64,000 nt of DNA from Streptomyces albus subsp. albus (GTDB taxonomy: Bacteria > Actinomycetota > Actinomycetes > Streptomycetales > Streptomycetaceae): contig NZ_JODR01000027.1 in assembly GCF_000725885.1 (NCBI RefSeq), forward strand, positions 30,778 to 94,777, given 5' to 3'. The notes below the pieces were generated by a model. The model had not been told where the DNA came from, ran no database searches, and saw only the letters and a program-made list of their open reading frames with translations. The position numbers and the translations under genes are program-made. Below are positions 51,664 through 60,642 of the stretch, piece after piece. Numbering within the stretch: the stretch's first letter is position 1; every line of letters begins with the position of its first letter.

Positions 51664-53279
51664 GCGACGACTCCGTCTTCCACGTGCTCGGCGTTCTCCA
51701 CACGCCCGTTGTCGGTGTTGCCGGCGGCCCCGGTGCCCTCGTCGGTGCAAGGGGCGGCCGTGCCCGGTCCGTCGGCGGGGGCACCGGCCAGGGCGCCGCC
51801 CAGGCTGTCGTCGAGCTGGGCGGCCAGTGCCTTCTCGAAGGCGGAGGCCGCCGCCGGGGAACGGGTGGGGTCCTGCTGGCGGACGTCGATGACGTGGCCC
51901 GTCATGGCCGACAGCAGGACGTCGAGTGAAGCATGGGCCACCGCCTCGGAGCTCAGCAGGGTACCCGGCGGCTCCTCGCCGAAGGCCCTGGTGCGCATCG
52001 GGGTGGCCGTCCGCTCCGGGTTGACGCAGTTGACGCGGATGCCGTCGGCCGCCCACTCGTCGGCCAGCGCCTGGGTCAGATTGACCAGGGCGGCCTTGGA
52101 CGACGAGTAGAGGCTGTAGCCGGCGCGGCCCCGGGTGTAGCTGCTGGAGGTGTACAGCAGCAGGTGGCCGCCGGTCTCGGTGAGGTACTTGTGGGCGGAG
52201 CGGGCGATGTGCAGCGGGGCGAGGTAGTTGACCCGGAGGGCTTCCTCCACCGTCTCCAGGTCGGTCTCGGCGAGCTGGCCGATGCGCAGCACGCCCGCGG
52301 TGTTGACGACGAAGTCGATGCGGCCGGTCGCCTCGTACGCCGCGGCCAGCGCCTCGGCCACCTGCTCGGCGTTCTCCACGTGGGTGCCGGTGGTGGAGCG
52401 GCCGTAGGCGAAGACCCGGGCGCCGTAGCCCTCGGCGAGCCGGGCGATGTCGGCGCCGATGCCGTAGGAGCCGCCGAAGACGACGACCGTCCTGCCGCGC
52501 AGCCCCTCCGCGTACACCTCGTCGGCGGAACGTTCCGGCGCCGCCGTGGAGGCCAGCTGGAACAGCTTGTCGGCCAGGAACACGTCGACGGGCTGGGTGA
52601 CCTTCATGTTGTACTCGTCGCCCGCCACCACGTGGATCGGGACGTCCGGCAGGTAGCGCAGCACCACGGAGCAGTCGTCGGTGGCCTGGAAATTCGGGTC
52701 CTTGGCGGCCAGCTCGTAGGCACGCCGGATGGTGGACAGCCGGAACGCCTGCGGGGTCTGGCCCCGGCGCAGCCGCGAGCGGTCCGGCACGTCGGTGATG
52801 AACTCGCCGTCCTCCCCGTGCCGGCGGGTGACGATGATGGTGTCGGCCGACGGGATGGCGACGTCCACCGCCTGGTAGCGCTCCAGCGCCGCGACGCACT
52901 CGCGGATCACCCGCTGGGAGAGCAGGGGGCGCACGGCGTCGTGGAAGAGGACGTACCGTTCCTCACCGTCGGCCAGGCCCTCGCTCAGCGCCGCGATGGC
53001 GTTCTCGGTGGTCGCGTTCCGGCTCGCGCCGCCCTCCAGCACCCGGCGTACCTTGGTCAGCCCGGCCTTCTCGACGATCTTCTCGACCTCGGGGACGTAG
53101 CCGGGCGTCATCAGCACCAGCACCTCGTCGATGTCCTCCGCCTGTTCGAACACGCTCAGCGTGTGTTCGATCAGTGGTTTCCCCGCGATCTTGAGCAGCT
53201 GCTTGGGGATGGACAGACCGACACGCTGCCCTGTGCCGCCTGCCAGGACGACGGCGACGGTGCGTATGTGAGGAGCCAC
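51660..53279 (-). CDS. Fused CDP-ribitol pyrophosphorylase and ribulose-5-phosphate reductase-like SDR
   Basis: 539-residue bifunctional protein. Residues 5-235 are an IspD/TarI-type cytidylyltransferase (VVLAGGTGQRVG, IPKQLL, RLRRGQTPQAFR); residues 262-500 are an SDR (FGGSYGIGADIARLAEGYGA, the YSLYSSSKAAL catalytic motif). The same fusion (Bcs1/Acs1) in Haemophilus makes CDP-ribitol from ribulose 5-phosphate, NADPH and CTP. A 40-residue acidic tail follows. It begins an operon of four overlapping genes; 215 bp upstream to fadA6 contain its promoter, though no clear consensus is seen. GTG start. Confidence 0.85.
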   Translation of the reverse strand: MAPHIRTVAVVLAGGTGQRVGLSIPKQLLKIAGKPLIEHTLSVFEQAEDIDEVLVLMTPGYVPEVEKIVEKAGLTKVRRVLEGGASRNATTENAIAALSEGLADGEERYVLFHDAVRPLLSQRVIRECVAALERYQAVDVAIPSADTIIVTRRHGEDGEFITDVPDRSRLRRGQTPQAFRLSTIRRAYELAAKDPNFQATDDCSVVLRYLPDVPIHVVAGDEYNMKVTQPVDVFLADKLFQLASTAAPERSADEVYAEGLRGRTVVVFGGSYGIGADIARLAEGYGARVFAYGRSTTGTHVENAEQVAEALAAAYEATGRIDFVVNTAGVLRIGQLAETDLETVEEALRVNYLAPLHIARSAHKYLTETGGHLLLYTSSSYTRGRAGYSLYSSSKAALVNLTQALADEWAADGIRVNCVNPERTATPMRTRAFGEEPPGTLLSSEAVAHASLDVLLSAMTGHVIDVRQQDPTRSPAAASAFEKALAAQLDDSLGGALAGAPADGPGTAAPCTDEGTGAAGNTDNGRVENAEHVEDGVVA

Positions 53280-53494
53280 GAAAAAACCTGCCTTGCGCTG
53301 AGAAGTCGAGCTGCGCGGTGAGGAAGCGGCACGGGAGGGGTGATCGCCGGGTGAACCACGCGTCTCCTTTGATGCTTCAGACAGGTGAACAGTTGTGCTC
53401 AGTTACGCGTTTGAGACATTTACCGGAGGGGCATAGGCGACGCCGCCCGGCCGGCGCCCCCGCCGACGGGGCCGCCGGACCGTTCGAGCAGGGG

Positions 53495-54658
53495 TCAGAG
53501 CCGTTCGATGACCGTCACATTCGCCTGCCCGCCGCCCTCGCACATCGTCTGGAGCCCGTAGCGGCCCCCGGTGCGCTCCAGCTCGTGCAGCAGCGTCGTC
53601 ATCAGCTTGGTGCCGGTGGCGCCCAGCGGGTGGCCCAGCGCGATGGCACCGCCGTTGACGTTGACTTTCTCCGGATCGCAGCCGGTGTCCTTCAGCCAGG
53701 CCAGGACCACGGAGGCGAACGCCTCGTTGATCTCCACCAGATCGATGTCGTCCAGCGTCATCCCCGCCTTCCGGAGCGCGTGCCGGGTCGCCGGGATGGG
53801 GGCCGACAGCATCCGGATGGGGTCCTCGCCGCGCACCGACAGATGGTGCACCCGGGCCCGCGGAGTGAGATTGTGCACACGGACCGCCTCCTCGGAGGCG
53901 AGCAGCATCGCCGAGGACGCGTCCGAAATCTGCGAGGAGACGGCCGCGGTCAGCCGGCCGCCCTCCACCACCGGGTCGAGCGCGGCCATCTTCTCCAGGC
54001 TGGTGCCGCGCCGGGGCCCCTCGTCCACCGCGTGCTCCCCGAACGGGGCGATCTCCCGCTCGAAGCGGCCCTCGTCGATCGCGCGCAGGGCACGCCGGTG
54101 CGAGCGCAGCGCCCAGCGTTCCATCTCCTCCCGGTCGATGCCCCACTGGTCCGCGATCAGCTCGGCGCCGTGGAACTGGTTAACGGGAGCGTCGCCGTAC
54201 CGGGCCCGCCAGCCCGCGGAGCCGTGATACGGGCCGCCGGTGAGACCGAGCGCGTCACCCGCCTGGCGCGAGGCGTAGGCGATGGGCACCTGCGACATGT
54301 TCTGCACCCCGCCGGCCACCACCAGATCGGCGGTGCCGGACATGACGGCCTGGGCGGCGAAGTGCACCGCCTGCTGGGAGGAGCCGCACTGCCGGTCCAC
54401 GGTGACGCCGGGCACCGACTCGGGCAGCCCCGCCGCCAGCCACGCGGTCCGCGCGATGTCGCCCGCCTGCGGGCCGACGGCGTCCAGACAGCCGAACACC
54501 ACGTCCTCCACCGCCTCGGGGTCCACCCCCGTCCGCTCCATCAGGGCGCGCAGCGCGTGCGCCCCCAGATCGGCCGGGTGGACCTCGGCCAGGGCGCCGC
54601 CGCGCTTGCCGACCGGTGACCGGACCGCTCCGACGATGTACGCCTCGCTGCGGGGCAT
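53495..54658 (-). CDS. fadA6: Thiolase FadA6
   Basis: 387-residue acetyl-CoA acetyltransferase-family thiolase. Nucleophile Cys91 in DRQCGSSQQA, the NEAFA motif, His in GGAIALGHPLGATG and the second cysteine in TMCEGGGQ. FadA6 of the KstR2 regulon cleaves the last acyl-CoA of ring C/D breakdown. ATG 54658 is chosen since GAGGAG is 10 nt upstream; a GTG at 54667 has no room for the site. It follows kstR2 by 40 bp. Confidence 0.9.
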   Translation of the reverse strand: MPRSEAYIVGAVRSPVGKRGGALAEVHPADLGAHALRALMERTGVDPEAVEDVVFGCLDAVGPQAGDIARTAWLAAGLPESVPGVTVDRQCGSSQQAVHFAAQAVMSGTADLVVAGGVQNMSQVPIAYASRQAGDALGLTGGPYHGSAGWRARYGDAPVNQFHGAELIADQWGIDREEMERWALRSHRRALRAIDEGRFEREIAPFGEHAVDEGPRRGTSLEKMAALDPVVEGGRLTAAVSSQISDASSAMLLASEEAVRVHNLTPRARVHHLSVRGEDPIRMLSAPIPATRHALRKAGMTLDDIDLVEINEAFASVVLAWLKDTGCDPEKVNVNGGAIALGHPLGATGTKLMTTLLHELERTGGRYGLQTMCEGGGQANVTVIERL

Positions 54659-54698
54659 CGCATCCACTCTCCTCGGATCAGGGCCACCCGCCCGTGTG

Positions 54699-55298
54699 CT
54701 AGGTGGCGATTCCGTCGAGCACCATCGACGTGTACTGCTGGGCGATCTGCGCCGCGCTCTTGCGCCCCCGCGGCCGGAACCAGACGGCCGCCACCCACAC
54801 CGTGTCCCGCACGAACCGGTAGGCGACGGGTACGTCCAGCTCGCGCCGGAAACTGCCGTCGGCCACCCCGCGCTCCAGGGTGTGCGTCCACAGCTTCCGG
54901 AAGCGCTGCTGGGAGTCGGCCAGGTAGCCGAAGCGTTCCTGGGCGGCGAGCCGGCGGGCCTCCTTCTGGTAGATGACGACCGCGGGGCGGTGCCGCTCCA
55001 TCTGCCGGAACGACTCGGTCACCAGACCCTCGAAGGTCTCGCGCGGCCCGAGCCCGGCCTCCTCGATCCGCCGGTAGCCCTCCCACAGGTCGGTCAGGAA
55101 GGCGCTGAGGATCTCGTCGGCCATCGACTCCTTGGAGTCGAAGTGGTAGTAGAGGCTGCCCGCGAGCATCCCGGCGCGGTCCGCGATCGTGCGGACGGTC
55201 GTCGCGTTGTAGCCCAGCTCCGCGAACACCTCGGCCGCGGTCGCCAGCAGCTCGGCCCGGCGCCCGGTGCCTGCGGGGGTCTTCTTCGGCGTCACCAT
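54699..55298 (-). CDS. kstR2: TetR-family regulator KstR2
   Basis: 199-residue TetR regulator. HTH head TAAEVFAELGYNATTVRTIADRAGMLAGSLYYHF; the effector half has the KstR2 signature VVIYQKEARRLA and YRFVRDTVWVAAVWFRP. In mycobacteria KstR2 is derepressed by HIP-CoA and controls ring C/D genes. The genes in its mycobacterial regulon are arranged here in the same order (fadA6, kstR2, SDR, fadE30), and two KstR2-like sites are visible. Confidence 0.92.
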   Translation of the reverse strand: MVTPKKTPAGTGRRAELLATAAEVFAELGYNATTVRTIADRAGMLAGSLYYHFDSKESMADEILSAFLTDLWEGYRRIEEAGLGPRETFEGLVTESFRQMERHRPAVVIYQKEARRLAAQERFGYLADSQQRFRKLWTHTLERGVADGSFRRELDVPVAYRFVRDTVWVAAVWFRPRGRKSAAQIAQQYTSMVLDGIAT

Positions 55299-55365
55299 GC
55301 ATCCATTGTCGGTCGGGGCAGGTCGGGGCCGGTCCCGGGCGGATCGCCGCACGGGACCCCGTCCC

Positions 55366-56166
55366 TCAGGGGTGCCGGCTGCTGACCGCGACCGTCTCGC
55401 CCGTCATGTAGGAGGAGTAGTCGCTGGCCAGGAAGACGATCACGTTGGCGACCTCCCAGGGCTCCGCGTAGCGGCCGAACGCCTCCTTGGCGGTCAGCTC
55501 CGCCAGCAGCTCGGGGGTGGTGACCTTCACCAGATTGGGGTGCATCGCCAGCGAGGGGGCGACCGCGTTGACCCGCACCCCCAGTTCGGCCCCCTCCAGG
55601 GCGGCGCAGCGCGTCAGCGCCATGACGCCCGCCTTGGCCGCCGCGTAGTGCGCCTGGCCGCGCTGGGCCCGCCAGCCGACCACCGAGGCGTTGTTGACGA
55701 TCACCCCGCCGTCCCGCTGGCCGCGCATCGCCCGCAGGGCCGCCCGGGTGCAGCGGAAGGTGCCGCCCAGTGTGACGTCCAGCACCCGGGACCACTGCTC
55801 GTCGGTCATCTCCACCAGCTCCGCGGTGCCGCCCAGGCCCGCGTTGTTGACGAGGACGTCGATCCGGCCGTGGCGGGCGGTGCAGGCGTCCAGCAGCGCG
55901 CCGACCTCCTCCTCGACGGTCACGTCGCAGCGCACGGCGTGCACCCGCGCGGCGCCGAACTCCTCGGCGAGGGCGCGGGCGCTCTCCGCGAGCCGGCGCT
56001 CGTGGGTGTCACCGATGACGACGCCCTCGGCGCCCTCCTCCAGGACGCGGCGTGCCGTCGCCCCGCCGATCCCGCTGCCGGCGGCTGCCGTGACGACCAC
56101 GCAGCGCCCCGCCAGCAGCCCGTGCGGGGCGGGGACCTCGGGTGCGGTGCTGCCGGCTCGGATCAC
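55366..56166 (-). CDS. ipdF: SDR of ring C/D degradation, IpdF type
   Basis: 266-residue SDR. NAD(P) loop VVTAAAGSGIGGATARRVLEEG, NNAGLGG, catalytic YAAAKAGVMAL. It is equivalent in position to Rv3559c (IpdF), which oxidises the 5-hydroxyl of a HIP-CoA intermediate. The GTG start overlaps the fadE30 stop (GTGA), so the two are translated together. Confidence 0.87.
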   Translation of the reverse strand: MIRAGSTAPEVPAPHGLLAGRCVVVTAAAGSGIGGATARRVLEEGAEGVVIGDTHERRLAESARALAEEFGAARVHAVRCDVTVEEEVGALLDACTARHGRIDVLVNNAGLGGTAELVEMTDEQWSRVLDVTLGGTFRCTRAALRAMRGQRDGGVIVNNASVVGWRAQRGQAHYAAAKAGVMALTRCAALEGAELGVRVNAVAPSLAMHPNLVKVTTPELLAELTAKEAFGRYAEPWEVANVIVFLASDYSSYMTGETVAVSSRHP

Positions 56167-57380
56167 GCGGGTGCTCCCTTCACGGCGGCACGGGGCTCCT
56201 TGGGCAGCCCCAGGACGCGTTCGGCGATGATGTTGCGCTGGATCTCGTCGGAACCGGCGTAGATGGTGTCGGCACGGGAGAAGAGGAAGAGCCGCTGCCA
56301 CTCGTCGAGCCCGTCCGGCGCCTCGGAGTCCGCGACGAGCCCGGCGGCGCCGCGCACCGCCATGGCCAGTTCGCCCAGTTCGCGGTGCCAGCCGGCCCAC
56401 ACCAGTTTCCCGGTCGACGCCTCGGGGCCGGGCGCGCCCCGCTCGATGCCGGCGAGCGAGCGGAGCCCGTTGAGCCGGATCACCTCCAGGCCCTCCCAGG
56501 CGCGGGCGAGACGGTCGCGCAGCAGTGGATCGTCCAGGGCGCCGCACCGCCGGGCGAGCCGGGTCAGCCGGGTCAGTTCGCGCTCGAAGCCGACCTGCTG
56601 GCCGAGGGTGGAGACGCCGCGTTCGAAGCCGAGGGTGGCCATGGCGACCCGCCAGCCGTCGCCGGGGGCGCCGACGATGTGGGCGGCGTCGGTGCGGGCG
56701 CCGTCGAAGAAGACCTCGTTGAACTCGCTGGTGCCGGTCAGCTGGGTGAGCGGGCGGACGGTGACGCCCTCCTGGTCCATCGGCACCAGCAGGCAGGACA
56801 GCCCGTGGTGGCGCGGCCGGTCCGCACGGTGCGGCTCGGTGCGGGCCAGGACGAAGCACCAGTCGGCCTCGTGCGCGAGCGAGGTCCACACCTTCTGCCC
56901 GTCGATCACCCACCGGCCCCCCTCCAGCCGGGCGCGGGTGCGTACGGCGGCCAGATCGCTGCCGGCCTCGGGTTCGCTGTAGCCCTGGCACCACAGCTCG
57001 CGCACCTCGCGGATGGGGCCGAGGAACCTCTCGCGCTGGGCGGGGGTGCCCAGGGCGATGAGGGTGGGGCCCAGGAGCTGTTCGCCGATGTGGTTGACGC
57101 GGGCGGGCGCGTTCGCGCGGGCGTACTCCTCGTGGAAGATCACCTGCTCGGCGATGCCCGCGCCCCGGCCGCCGTGCTCGCGGGGCCAGCCCAGGCAGGT
57201 CCAGCCCGCCCGGGCCATGTGCCGCTCCCAGGCGAGCCGTTCGGTGAAGGCCTCGTGTTCGCGGCCGGGTCCGCCCAGTCCGCGCAGGGCGGCGAAGTCG
57301 CCGGTGAGCGCGGTGTGCAGCCAGGCGCGTACCTCGGCGCGGAAGGCGTCGTGCGCGGTCTCGTCCGTGGCGTGCGGCAC
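56163..57380 (-). CDS. fadE30: Acyl-CoA dehydrogenase FadE30
   Basis: 405-residue acyl-CoA dehydrogenase. Flavin and substrate motifs WCQGYSEPEAGSDLA, GQKVWTSLA and the C-terminal IYAGSDEIQRNIIAERVLGLP are all present. In the KstR2 regulon FadE30 desaturates the 5-hydroxy-HIC-CoA intermediate. GTG start; the minus-strand KstR2-like site (57451-57436) lies 56-71 nt upstream with -10-like hexamers between. Confidence 0.9.
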   Translation of the reverse strand: MPHATDETAHDAFRAEVRAWLHTALTGDFAALRGLGGPGREHEAFTERLAWERHMARAGWTCLGWPREHGGRGAGIAEQVIFHEEYARANAPARVNHIGEQLLGPTLIALGTPAQRERFLGPIREVRELWCQGYSEPEAGSDLAAVRTRARLEGGRWVIDGQKVWTSLAHEADWCFVLARTEPHRADRPRHHGLSCLLVPMDQEGVTVRPLTQLTGTSEFNEVFFDGARTDAAHIVGAPGDGWRVAMATLGFERGVSTLGQQVGFERELTRLTRLARRCGALDDPLLRDRLARAWEGLEVIRLNGLRSLAGIERGAPGPEASTGKLVWAGWHRELGELAMAVRGAAGLVADSEAPDGLDEWQRLFLFSRADTIYAGSDEIQRNIIAERVLGLPKEPRAAVKGAPA

Positions 57381-57425
57381 GGGTGGCTCCGCCCCCTTCC
57401 GGGTCTCGACGGGGTGTCGGCGGTC

Positions 57426-57451
57426 ACGCTAATCTACCAAACACTTGTTAG
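57426..57451. promoter_or_regulatory. KstR2 box and -10 elements between fadE30 and echA
   Basis: On the plus strand ACCAAACACTTGTT (57436-57449) fits the published mycobacterial consensus AnCAAGnnCTTGnT with one mismatch. It overlaps minus-strand TAGATT and TAGCGT hexamers (57436-57426) that would serve fadE30, a typical repressor position. Confidence 0.65.
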
Positions 57452-57524
57452 GGAAGCCTTCGCCCGCGACCTCTGTGCGGACCGCCCGTACCGGACGCCG
57501 CGACGTGCGAGAAGGAGGACGCGC

Positions 57525-58412
57525 ATGCCGCAAGACAGCTCCCCCGTGGTGACGTACGAACGCGTCGGCGCCGTCGCCCGCCTCACCCTCAACCGCCCCG
57601 AGTACCGCAACGCCCAGAACTCCGCGATGACCTACGCCCTCGACGCCGCCTTCCAGCGCGCCGCCGACGACGACGAGGTCCGCGCCCTCGTCCTGGCCGG
57701 AGCCGGCAAACACTTCAGCGCCGGACACGACATCGGCACCCCCGGCCGCGACGCGCACCTGTCCTTCCCCCGCAAGGCCGGACTGTGGTGGGACCACGTC
57801 GGCCAGGACGGCGAGGAGTCCCGGTACGCCCGCGAGTCCGAGGTCTACCTGGGGATGTGCCGCCGCTGGCGGGAACTGCCCAAACCCGTCGTCTGCGCCG
57901 TCCAGGGCGCCTGCATCGCCGGCGGACTGATGCTCGCCTGGGTGTGCGACCTGATCGTCGCCAGCGACGACGCCTTCTTCGCCGACCCCGTCGTCCGCAT
58001 GGGCATCCCCGGCGTCGAGTACTTCGCCCACCCCTGGGTCATGGGACCCCGCCTCGCCAAGGAATTCCTCTACACCGGCGACCGGATGAGCGCACAGCGC
58101 GCCTTCGAGATCGGCATGGTCAACCGCGTCGTCCCCCGCGACCGTCTCGCCGCCGAGGCCCGGGAACTGGCCGAACGGATCGCCCGCATGCCCCGCTTCG
58201 GACTCGCCCTCACCAAACGCGCCGTCAACCAGGCCGAGGACCTGATGGGCCTGCACAGCGGGCTCGACTCCGTCTTCGGGCTGCACCACGTGGCCCACGC
58301 CCACAACGCCGAGACCGGCGCCGACCCGCTGGGCGGCATGAACGCCCGCTCCATGCGGGACGCCGGACGCGCCGCGGCCGGCGACACCGCGGACCGCGAG
58401 GAGAAAGAGTGA
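57525..58412 (+). CDS. Enoyl-CoA hydratase/isomerase family protein
   Basis: 295-residue crotonase. Oxyanion loops GKHFSAGHDIG and GACIAGGLMLAWVCDLIVASD are present; the residues YRNAQNSAMTYALDAAF open the fold. In mycobacteria this slot, divergent from fadE30, holds fadD3; here an enoyl-CoA hydratase takes its place and leads the two acyl-CoA dehydrogenases. The step is unassigned, probably late ring C/D beta-oxidation. GAAGGAGG before the ATG. Confidence 0.85.
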   Translation: MPQDSSPVVTYERVGAVARLTLNRPEYRNAQNSAMTYALDAAFQRAADDDEVRALVLAGAGKHFSAGHDIGTPGRDAHLSFPRKAGLWWDHVGQDGEESRYARESEVYLGMCRRWRELPKPVVCAVQGACIAGGLMLAWVCDLIVASDDAFFADPVVRMGIPGVEYFAHPWVMGPRLAKEFLYTGDRMSAQRAFEIGMVNRVVPRDRLAAEARELAERIARMPRFGLALTKRAVNQAEDLMGLHSGLDSVFGLHHVAHAHNAETGADPLGGMNARSMRDAGRAAAGDTADREEKE

Positions 58413-59575
58413 CGATGGACCTCGCCCTCACCCCCGCCGAGGAAGAGTTCCGCGCCGAGGCCCGCGCCTGGCTCGCCGCGCACGTCCCCGCCGAGCCGCT
58501 GCCCTCCCTGGAGACCGCCGAGGGCTTCGCAGCACACCGCGCCTGGGAACGCGAACTGCACGGGGGCGGCTGGTCCGTCGTCTCCTGGCCCACCGCCCTG
58601 GGCGGCCGGGACGCGAGCCTGACCGAATGGCTCCTCTTCGAGGAGGAGTACTACGCCGCCGGCGCCCCCGGCAGGGTCAGCCAGAACGGCATCAACCTCC
58701 TCGCCCCCACCCTCTTCGCCCACGGCACCGCGGAACAACTCGCCCGCATCCTGCCCCCCATGGCCTCCGGCGAGACCATCTGGGCCCAGGCATGGTCCGA
58801 ACCCGAGGCCGGCTCCGACCTCGCCTCCCTGACGTCCCGCGCCGAACGCACCGACCGCGACGGCGGCGGCTGGCTCCTCACCGGCCAGAAGACCTGGTCG
58901 TCCCGCGCCGCCTTCGCCGACCGCGCCTTCGGCCTCTTCCGCACCGATCCCACCGCCGAACGCCACCGCGGACTGAGCTACCTGATGTTCCCCCTGGACG
59001 CCGAGGGCGTCACCGTGCGGCCCATCGGACGGCTGGACGGCAAACCCGCCTTCGCCGAGATCTTCCTCGACCAGGTCTTCGTGCCCGACGCCGACGTCAT
59101 CGGCGAACCCGGCCAGGGCTGGCGCGCCGCCATGTCCACGGCCGGCAACGAACGCGGCCTCACCCTGCGCTCGCCCGGCCGGTTCACCGCCGCCGCCGCA
59201 CGACTGCGCCACCTGTGGGAACACCACGGCTCGCCCGGCGACACCGCGACCGCCGGCCGCGTCGCCGACGCCTGGATCCGCGCCCGCGCCTACCAGCTCG
59301 CCGGATACGCGGCGGCCTCCGCCCCCGACGACCCGCAGGCCGCCGTCCCCTCCTCCATGAACAAACTCTTCTGGTCCCAGCTCGACATAGACCTCCACGA
59401 AACCGCCCTCGACCTGCTCGGCCCCGGCACCGCGGAGATCACCGAGGGGCTGCCCGAATCCACCTGGCTGGACGGCTGGATCTTCGCGCTCGCCGGCCCC
59501 CTCTACGCCGGAACCAACGAGATCCAGCGCGACATCGTCGCCGAGCGGGTGCTCGGCCTGCCGAGGGGACGCTGA
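58409..59575 (+). CDS. Acyl-CoA dehydrogenase, FadE31-like large subunit
   Basis: 388-residue acyl-CoA dehydrogenase. WAQAWSEPEAGSDLASL, TGQKTWSSRAAF and LYAGTNEIQRDIVAERVLGLP are conserved. The GTG at 58409 overlaps the echA stop with GAGGAG 6 nt upstream; ATG 58415 is the alternative. Actinobacterial steroid dehydrogenases often work as alpha2beta2 pairs of one full-length and one shorter subunit, as this gene and the next suggest (FadE31 with FadE32/33). Confidence 0.87.
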   Translation: MTMDLALTPAEEEFRAEARAWLAAHVPAEPLPSLETAEGFAAHRAWERELHGGGWSVVSWPTALGGRDASLTEWLLFEEEYYAAGAPGRVSQNGINLLAPTLFAHGTAEQLARILPPMASGETIWAQAWSEPEAGSDLASLTSRAERTDRDGGGWLLTGQKTWSSRAAFADRAFGLFRTDPTAERHRGLSYLMFPLDAEGVTVRPIGRLDGKPAFAEIFLDQVFVPDADVIGEPGQGWRAAMSTAGNERGLTLRSPGRFTAAAARLRHLWEHHGSPGDTATAGRVADAWIRARAYQLAGYAAASAPDDPQAAVPSSMNKLFWSQLDIDLHETALDLLGPGTAEITEGLPESTWLDGWIFALAGPLYAGTNEIQRDIVAERVLGLPRGR

Positions 59576-59578
59576 ACC

Positions 59579-60523
59579 ATGCGCTTTCTGCCCGACCAGG
59601 ACCACCTGGCCTACACCTCGACCGTCCGCCGCCTCCTGGAGGACTCCACACCGGTCAGGACCGCCCGCGCCTGGGCGGCCGGCGACCACGCCCCCGGCCG
59701 CGCCCTGTGGCGCGCGCTGGCCGACACCGGCCTCCCCGCCCTCGCCGTCCCCGAAGAAGCCGGCGGCCTGGGCTGGTACCCGCCCGAACTGGCCGCCGCC
59801 TTCGTGGAGATCGGCCGCGCCGCAGCTCCCGGACCACTCGTCGAAACGGTCGCCCTGACCGCCGCCCTGCACGACGGGAAACTGCTCACAGGGGAGCATC
59901 TGGCCACGGTCACCGACCCCGCCGCCGGGTACGCCGTGGACGCACACGCCGCGGACGCCGTCTACACCCTCACCCCCACACCGCCCCCCGCCCTCCACGC
60001 CGCGACACCCACCGGCCCCGCCCTGCCCTCCGTCGACCCCACCCGCCACCTGGTGCGCTGCACCCCGGGCGACCCCGTGGTCGCCGACACCCGACGCCTG
60101 AGCGACCTGTGCACGCTGCTGACCGCGGCCCAGCTCCTGGGGCTGGGCCGGGCACTCCTGGACAGCAGCGTCGAATACGTACGGCACCGCAAGCAGTTCG
60201 GCCGCCCGGTCGGCTCCTTCCAGGCCGTCAAACACCAGCTCGCGGACGCCGCCGTCGGACTCGAATTCGCGCAGCCACTGCTGCACGGGGCGGCACTCGC
60301 CGTACGCGGCGACGCGGCGGCCGACCCGCGCGACCTGCCCGCGGCCAAGGCCGCCTGCTCCCAGGCCGCCCTCACCGCGGCCCGCACCGCACTCCAGGTC
60401 CACGGCGCCATCGGCTACACCGACGAGTACGACGTCTCCCTCCTCCTCCGCAAGGCAAGAGCACTGGCCCAGGCATGGGGCACGACGAGAACCTGCCACG
60501 AGGCGGTGCTGGCAGCCCCCTGA
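59579..60523 (+). CDS. Acyl-CoA dehydrogenase, short FadE32/33-like subunit
   Basis: 314-residue acyl-CoA dehydrogenase with a reduced middle domain. The C-terminal helices are typical (VRHRKQFGRPVGSFQAVKHQLAD, then HGAIGYTDEYDVSLLLRKAR), while the flavin-binding beta domain is shortened. Its size and place after a full-length FadE fit the small subunit of a heteromeric steroid acyl-CoA dehydrogenase. It ends the operon. Confidence 0.85.
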   Translation: MRFLPDQDHLAYTSTVRRLLEDSTPVRTARAWAAGDHAPGRALWRALADTGLPALAVPEEAGGLGWYPPELAAAFVEIGRAAAPGPLVETVALTAALHDGKLLTGEHLATVTDPAAGYAVDAHAADAVYTLTPTPPPALHAATPTGPALPSVDPTRHLVRCTPGDPVVADTRRLSDLCTLLTAAQLLGLGRALLDSSVEYVRHRKQFGRPVGSFQAVKHQLADAAVGLEFAQPLLHGAALAVRGDAAADPRDLPAAKAACSQAALTAARTALQVHGAIGYTDEYDVSLLLRKARALAQAWGTTRTCHEAVLAAP

Positions 60524-60642
60524 TGCGGGCCGACTGACTGGGACGGCCCCGCCCCTCGGCGGCCGTGCGCGCCGGCCCAACTGGTGGCATGGGTCAGCCC
60601 TGGTTCGGCTCGCGTTCGTCGTGGCCGACCCCGGTGCGTCTC

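Noticed and set aside
45118..53494. Search for a transposase, integrase or tRNA attachment site bounding the teichoic block
   Set aside because: No recombinase gene, tRNA gene or matching direct repeats were found at the edges.
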